In this document: positions 6,734-9,800 of the stretch, in pieces | Layout: every line of letters begins with the position of its first letter | Numbering within the stretch: position 1 is the stretch's first letter | Source: a bacterium | GTDB lineage: Bacteria > Actinomycetota > Thermoleophilia > Solirubrobacterales > 70-9 | Assembly: GCA_002919115.1 (NCBI GenBank) | Contig: PKER01000066.1 | Span: 1 to 9,800 of the forward strand | Length of the DNA stretch: 9,800 nucleotides | Reading direction: 5' to 3' | Position numbers and translations under genes: made by a program | The notes under the pieces: model-generated | Database searches by the model: none | What the model was told of the DNA's origin: nothing | The model's input: the letters and a program-made list of their open reading frames with translations, nothing else

Positions 6734-6764
6734 GGGGCGGGGGTCCGGGGCTGTGCGGGGCGGG
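6734..6764 (+). promoter_or_regulatory. Potential G-quadruplex motif upstream of the FmdB gene
   Basis: Five G runs of 4, 5, 4, 4 and 3 occur on the plus strand (6734-6737, 6739-6743, 6747-6750, 6757-6760, 6762-6764) with loops of 1, 3, 6 and 1 nt. The motif ends 4 bp before the GATAAT box, that is, across the expected -35 area. A looser cluster of four G runs lies at 6681-6710. Formation of a quadruplex is inferred from the pattern alone. Confidence 0.5.
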
Positions 6765-6768
6765 CTGC

Positions 6769-6774
6769 GATAAT
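6769..6774 (+). promoter_or_regulatory. Candidate -10 box (GATAAT) for the FmdB gene
   Basis: GATAAT matches the -10 consensus at five of six bases. It predicts transcription start near 6781, only about 5 nt before the ATG. No Shine-Dalgarno fits in that space, which suggests a leaderless or near-leaderless mRNA. No -35 consensus is visible. Confidence 0.5.
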
Positions 6775-6785
6775 GCTGCGCCACC

Positions 6786-7055
6786 ATGCCGATCTACGAA
6801 TACCGGTGCACCAACGGACACACCTTCGAGGTGTTCCAGAGCATGTCGGAGGACCCGCTCACGAAGTGCGTCGAGTGCCAGGCCCCGGCCGAGCGCTTGC
6901 TCAGCCCTCCGGCGGTTCATTTCAAGGGCACCGGCTTCTACACGACCGACTACGGCTCGAAGAGCCGGAAGGCGCCCGCCGAGGCGGGGGCCAAGAGCGA
7001 CAGCTCGAGCTCGTCGTCGGACTCGAGCTCCTCGGGCTCCTCGAGCTCGGACTGA
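6786..7055 (+). CDS. FmdB-family zinc-ribbon protein with serine-rich tail
   Basis: A small 89-residue protein opening with MPIYEYRC, the hallmark of the FmdB/CxxC_CxxC_SSSS family. Likely zinc ligands are C8, H12, C28 and C31 (CTNGH and CVEC); the first knuckle is Cys-His rather than Cys-Cys. The conserved segment HFKGTGFYTTDYG follows at about 46-58. The last ~20 residues are almost only Ser with Asp and Gly, the low-complexity tail that gave the family its name. The name comes from a proposed regulator of formamidase genes, but the function of these short proteins is not established. A nucleic-acid or protein-binding role is a guess from the ribbon. The ATG at 6786 lacks a Shine-Dalgarno and lies close behind a -10-like box. 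It converges on the LCP gene through a shared hairpin. Confidence 0.94.
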   Translation: MPIYEYRCTNGHTFEVFQSMSEDPLTKCVECQAPAERLLSPPAVHFKGTGFYTTDYGSKSRKAPAEAGAKSDSSSSSSDSSSSGSSSSD

Positions 7056-7075
7056 GCGCTCGCGGGAGCGCTCAG
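7052..7075. terminator. Bidirectional terminator hairpin containing both stop codons
   Basis: A perfect 10-bp stem CTGAGCGCTC (7052-7061) and GAGCGCTCAG (7066-7075) closes a GCGG loop. It includes the FmdB TGA (7053-7055) and, on the other strand, the LCP TGA (7074-7072). No U run follows on either strand. The convergent position makes a bidirectional terminator likely, by analogy with U-tract-less hairpins of high-GC bacteria. Confidence 0.7.
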
Positions 7076-8316
7076 CCGGCCGGGCTGCACGCCGGCGGTT
7101 CGTCCGGGGCGTTCCCGGTGAGCCGGCGTACCGCCCTTGCGCAGTTCTCCTGCGGGACGAACAGGCTGCCCTCGGGGCCGGGGCCGCTCGGCCGCAGCAC
7201 CGTGGTCTTGCTGGAGCCCCCGAACACGGCCGCGAACGCGAGCTGGGGCAGCGTGAGCGCGCCCATGTCGCTCACGAACGCCTTCGGCGCGTTCCACCCG
7301 ATCCAGGGGCCGAAGATGAAGTTGCGCGGGATGCGCCACGGGTCGGTGAGCCTGTCCTTGACGCCCTGCAGGATGAGCTGCTGAAAGCGCGTGCGGTCGA
7401 GGTCGTCGATCGGCGGCGGGTTCTGGCACGCCTTCGGCTGGTCGGCGTCCGGCGCGCCGTCGCCGTCCGAGTCGACGAACCCGTTCTGCTGGCGCGTGCG
7501 CGCGAGCGCGAGCGCCTTCTCGCCGTTCAGCGTGTGCTCCCCGGCGGTGAGCCGCACGTTGTAGGTGCCTCCCGAGATGCTCGAGCACACCTTCATCGGG
7601 AGCTTCACCTTCACGCCGCCGATCGCGTCGATGAAGTCGCGGAACCCGCCGAAATCGACGATCGCGACGTGGTTGATCTCGATGCCGAGCAGGTGCTCGA
7701 CCGCGCGCACCTGCAGTTCGGCGCCGCCGTTCGCGAAGGCGGCGTTGATCTTCGCGTTGCCGACGCCGGGGATCTCGGCCCAGGTGTCGCGCGGGATCGA
7801 GAGCCGCTCGAACGCGCCGCCGCCGGCGCGCAGGATCATGATCGTGTCCGCGCGGGCGGGCTCGCAGCCGTTCGGCGCGGGCTCGCCGCGGGCGGCAGCG
7901 TCCACGCACTTGTCGTCCTGGGCCTCGGACGAGGCGAACTCGGAGGAGCGCACGTCGGTGCCCAGGATCAGGATGTTCTGGGGGAAGGCGGCAAGCAGCG
8001 GGTTGCCGCCGAGGGCGCCGCCGGTGTCGGCGAGCTTGGACTTCTGGATCTGCGCCGAGATCGCGAACGCAAGCACGCTCAACAGCAGCCAGCCGAGCGC
8101 GACCAGGCCGATGCGGCGCAGCCACCAGCCGACGCCGCGCCTGCGCTCGGGCTTGAACCGCTCCTTCTGCGGCACGCGTTCGGGCTCGCGGCGATCGCGG
8201 TGGGCGCGGTCCCGCAGCGCGCTCAGATCCGGCTTGTTCAAGCGGAAACCGCGCCGCGAGCGATAGACCTTGTAGTCGGGGCGCTCGGGCGGGGCCCCCT
8301 CGTCGCTCGGACTCAT
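7072..8316 (-). CDS. LytR-CpsA-Psr (LCP) family cell-wall glycopolymer ligase
   Basis: A 414-residue membrane-anchored protein. A basic cytoplasmic N-terminus (about 1-67) is followed by one transmembrane helix (about 65-88) and an extracytoplasmic LCP domain (about 113-325). LCP enzymes transfer lipid-linked glycopolymers (teichoic acid, arabinogalactan or capsule type) onto peptidoglycan. Conserved pyrophosphate-binding and catalytic residues are visible: D121 and R123 (GTDVR), R155 and D157 (RADT), SIPRD with R176-D177, K189-N191 (KIN), R273/R275 (ARTR) and R308/Q312 (DDLDRTRFQQ). Two features stand out: an Asp-rich insert, DSDGDGAPDAD (282-292), between the ARTR and DDLDR motifs, and six cysteines (137, 151, 244, 297, 392, 410) that could form three disulfides outside the cell. 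The ATG at 8316 has no Shine-Dalgarno. The polymer partner is unknown. It is divergent from the ROK kinase, with 19 bp between the starts. Confidence 0.95.
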   Translation of the reverse strand: MSPSDEGAPPERPDYKVYRSRRGFRLNKPDLSALRDRAHRDRREPERVPQKERFKPERRRGVGWWLRRIGLVALGWLLLSVLAFAISAQIQKSKLADTGGALGGNPLLAAFPQNILILGTDVRSSEFASSEAQDDKCVDAAARGEPAPNGCEPARADTIMILRAGGGAFERLSIPRDTWAEIPGVGNAKINAAFANGGAELQVRAVEHLLGIEINHVAIVDFGGFRDFIDAIGGVKVKLPMKVCSSISGGTYNVRLTAGEHTLNGEKALALARTRQQNGFVDSDGDGAPDADQPKACQNPPPIDDLDRTRFQQLILQGVKDRLTDPWRIPRNFIFGPWIGWNAPKAFVSDMGALTLPQLAFAAVFGGSSKTTVLRPSGPGPEGSLFVPQENCARAVRRLTGNAPDEPPACSPAG

Positions 8317-8335
8317 CGATTACAAATACTCGCTC
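8317..8335. promoter_or_regulatory. 19-bp divergent start region with overlapping -10-like boxes
   Basis: Only 19 bp separate the LCP ATG (minus) and the ROK kinase ATG (plus), including a small AT-rich patch (about 8319-8328). On the minus strand TATTTG (8328-8323) would start RNA at about the LCP ATG. On the plus strand TACAAA (8321-8326) or AATACT (8325-8330) would start RNA at about the kinase ATG. Neither start has a Shine-Dalgarno. Leaderless transcription in both directions is the simplest reading, with any -35 elements inside the opposite coding region. Confidence 0.45.
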
Positions 8336-9313
8336 ATGAGTTCCGACCCTGCCCAGCAGCCGCCGAAGACGATCGGCGTCGATCTCGGCGGCACGAAGAT
8401 GCTCATCGGTGTCGTCGACGCCGAGCGCAACGTGCTGCACACGGAGCGGCGCGCCAGCGTCGGCCTGGGGACGGACGAGCTCCTCGACGAGCTCGCCGAC
8501 GGCCTGCGCAAGGCGCGCGAGGCGCACCCTGACGTGAGCGCGGTCGGCCTCGGCATCCCCTGCCGGATCGACCGCGAGCGCGGGCTCGCGATCGGCGCGG
8601 TCAACCTGCCGATCGAGAACGTGCCGATCCGTGACCTGATCGCGGAGCGGGTCGGGCTGCCGGCCTTCGTCGACAACGACGGCAACGTCGCCGCGGTGGC
8701 CGAGCATCGCTGCGGCGCCGCGCGCGGCGCGACGAACGTGGTCCTGCTCACGGTCGGCACCGGCATCGGCGGGGGCCTCGTCCTCGGCAACCGCGTCTAC
8801 CGCGGCTCGACCGGCGCCGGGGCGGAGCTCGGTCACCTCGTGATCGACATGGACGGCCCGCCCTGCCAGGGCAGCTGCCCGAACCGTGGCTGCGTCGAGG
8901 CGCTCGCATCGGGAACCGCGCTGGGACGCGAGGGGCGCGCGGCCGCCGAGGCGCACCCCGGCTCGGAGCTCGGCCGCCGTCTCGCCGCCGGCGAGGAGAT
9001 CACCGGCAGCGTGGTCACCGAGGCGGCGCTCGCGGGCGACCGGGTCGCGCGCGACGTCTACGACACGATCGGTACGCGGCTGGGGGTGGCGCTCTCGAGC
9101 CTCGCGAACGTGTTCGAGCCCGACGTGTTCGTGGTCGGCGGCGGCGTCATCGCCGCGGGCGACCTGCTGCTCGAGCCCGCGCGCGCGGAGCTGCGTCGCC
9201 GGGCGCTCACGCCGATGAACGAGACGCCGGTCGTCCCCGCCGAGCTCGGCCCCGAGGCCGGGATGATCGGCGCCGCCGTCATGGCTCTCGATGAGCTGGC
9301 GGAGAGCGGCTGA
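8336..9313 (+). CDS. ROK-family sugar kinase, probable glucokinase
   Basis: A 325-residue cytosolic kinase that would phosphorylate glucose to glucose-6-phosphate. The N-terminal phosphate-binding motif IGVDLGGTK (13-21) is complete. The catalytic aspartate is D115 in VDNDGN (112-117). The glycine-rich TVGTGIGGG motif (139-147) and GAELGHL (162-168) with E164 and H167 fit sugar binding. The ROK zinc site is H167 with C177, C181 and C186 in the CPNRGCVEALASG region. A second phosphate-binding motif, VVGGGV (266-271), lies near the C-terminus. Length is typical. Glucokinase (glk/glkA type) is the most likely activity, but other hexoses, N-acetylmannosamine or polyphosphate as donor cannot be excluded by eye. 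There is no DNA-binding domain, so it is not a ROK repressor. The ATG at 8336 has no Shine-Dalgarno. Its stop overlaps the rsmI start as TGATG, suggesting a shared mRNA and coupled translation. Confidence 0.94.
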   Translation: MSSDPAQQPPKTIGVDLGGTKMLIGVVDAERNVLHTERRASVGLGTDELLDELADGLRKAREAHPDVSAVGLGIPCRIDRERGLAIGAVNLPIENVPIRDLIAERVGLPAFVDNDGNVAAVAEHRCGAARGATNVVLLTVGTGIGGGLVLGNRVYRGSTGAGAELGHLVIDMDGPPCQGSCPNRGCVEALASGTALGREGRAAAEAHPGSELGRRLAAGEEITGSVVTEAALAGDRVARDVYDTIGTRLGVALSSLANVFEPDVFVVGGGVIAAGDLLLEPARAELRRRALTPMNETPVVPAELGPEAGMIGAAVMALDELAESG

Positions 9314-9800
9314 TGGCGGGCCGGTTGACGGTCTGCCCAACCCCGATCGGAAACCTCGGCGACCTGAGCCCACGCGCCGAGCAGGCGCTCGCCGAGGCGG
9401 ACCTGGTCGCGTGCGAGGACACGCGCCACACGGGCCGCCTGTTCGAGCGCCTTGACCTGCCGCGCCCGCGGCTCGTCTCCTACCACGAGGGCAACGAGGC
9501 CGAGCGGGCGCGCCAGCTCGCGCAGGCGATCGAGCGGGGGGCGAAGGTGGTGCTGGTCAGCGACGCGGGCACGCCCGTGATCTCCGACCCCGGCTACCGC
9601 CTGATCCAGGCCTGCATCGACCGCGGCCTCGACATCGAGGTCCTGCCCGGGCCGAGCGCCGTGATCACCGCGCTCGTCGCCTCGGGCCTGCCCGCCGACC
9701 GCTGGCGCTTCGAGGGCTTCCTCCCGCGCCGCGCGGGCGAGCTCGAGCGGGTCCTGAGCTCCACCGAGACCGTGGTCGCCTTCGAGTCGCCGCGCCGGCT
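9313..9800 (+). CDS. rsmI: 16S rRNA (cytidine-1402-2'-O)-methyltransferase RsmI, 5' part (cut by window end)
   Basis: The first 162 codons are in the window, with the frame open to the last base. RsmI methylates the 2'-OH of C1402 in the decoding centre of 16S rRNA using S-adenosylmethionine. The tetrapyrrole-methylase fold motifs are clear: CPTPIGNLGDL (8-18), ACEDTRHTGRLF (33-44), SYHEGNE (56-62), the glycine-rich LVSDAGTPVISDPG (81-94), VLPGPSAVITAL (110-121) and FEGFLPR, then VAFESPRRL at the edge. The family is usually about 270-290 residues, so about 60% is present. The ATG at 9313 shares its A with the kinase TGA. No independent Shine-Dalgarno is obvious (GGAGAG about 8 nt upstream is a fair candidate, at 9301-9306). 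Confidence 0.96.
   Translation, partial: MAGRLTVCPTPIGNLGDLSPRAEQALAEADLVACEDTRHTGRLFERLDLPRPRLVSYHEGNEAERARQLAQAIERGAKVVLVSDAGTPVISDPGYRLIQACIDRGLDIEVLPGPSAVITALVASGLPADRWRFEGFLPRRAGELERVLSSTETVVAFESPRR

Larger units (their letters stand above)
6593..6785. other. Divergent G-rich intergenic region between glyQS and the FmdB gene
   Basis: This 193-bp gap holds the starts of both flanking genes. Contents: a perfect 7-bp stem GCCCGGC/GCCGGGC (6641-6647/6652-6658) in the glyQS leader; two G-run clusters on the plus strand (6681-6710 and 6734-6764); and a GATAAT box (6769-6774) for the plus-strand gene. No small ORF or RNA gene is convincing here. The strong G bias of the plus strand over about 85 bp is the main feature. 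Confidence 0.6.

Noticed and set aside
6593..6785. T-box or other riboswitch upstream of glyQS
   Set aside because: I looked for a T-box-like conserved antiterminator and specifier arrangement and saw none; only a 7-bp GC stem is present.
6990..7055. Serine-rich 3' end of fmdB as a separate repeat or frameshift artefact
   Set aside because: A low-complexity Ser tail is a known feature of this protein family and the frame ends properly at the hairpin.
5537..7384. Plus-strand frame of 615 codons spanning glyQS and fmdB
   Set aside because: It runs antisense to glyQS and then out of frame through fmdB and the LCP gene; no domain is visible.
6950..9373. Minus-strand frame of 807 codons spanning the LCP gene and ROK kinase
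   Set aside because: It overlaps two well-supported genes in other frames and its translation is compositionally biased without motifs.

Overview
The window is about 9.8 kb of very GC-rich, densely packed bacterial DNA. The gene content points to a high-GC actinobacterium, most plausibly Thermoleophilia/Solirubrobacterales: single-chain class II glycyl-tRNA synthetase, FmdB-type zinc ribbon with a serine tail, LytR-CpsA-Psr (LCP) protein, ROK sugar kinase, MMPL transporter, and several starts without a Shine-Dalgarno. The lineage is inferred from protein style only. I see no mobile elements, CRISPR arrays, tRNAs or rRNAs.

Layout from left to right. (1) The 3' end of an MMPL-family transporter (+, 1-768) converges after a 3-bp gap on (2) a PAS-GAF-GGDEF-EAL cyclic-di-GMP enzyme (-, 772-2979). 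(3) A 111-bp gap with GC-rich hairpins leads to (4) an R2-like diiron/Mn-Fe oxidase (R2lox type) fused to a C-terminal SCP2 lipid-carrier domain (-, 3091-4389). It is divergent from (5) a TetR regulator (+, 4468-5112). The gap between these two holds a perfect 8-6-8 inverted repeat (4430-4451) that looks like the TetR operator, plus a -10-like box and a strong RBS for the oxidase. (6) TetR converges on (7) glycyl-tRNA synthetase (-, 5210-6592). The whole 97-bp gap is an inverted array of degenerate heptamers (AGCTNCC). (8) A G-rich 193-bp divergent region with quadruplex-type G runs leads to (9) a small FmdB zinc-ribbon protein (+, 6786-7055). This converges through a hairpin that contains both stop codons on (10) an LCP-family cell-wall ligase (-, 7072-8316). 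(11) Only 19 bp away and divergent are a ROK-family glucokinase (+, 8336-9313) and, overlapping it by 1 nt, (12) rsmI (+, 9313 to beyond the window).

Most of the window is conserved housekeeping: translation (glyQS, rsmI), sugar phosphorylation, wall assembly and c-di-GMP signalling. The most unusual unit is the R2lox-SCP2 oxidase with its divergent TetR. It looks like a self-contained, ligand-regulated lipid-oxidation module in which the carrier domain may deliver the lipid to the metal site. The second unusual element is the heptamer-based inverted repeat between tetR and glyQS.
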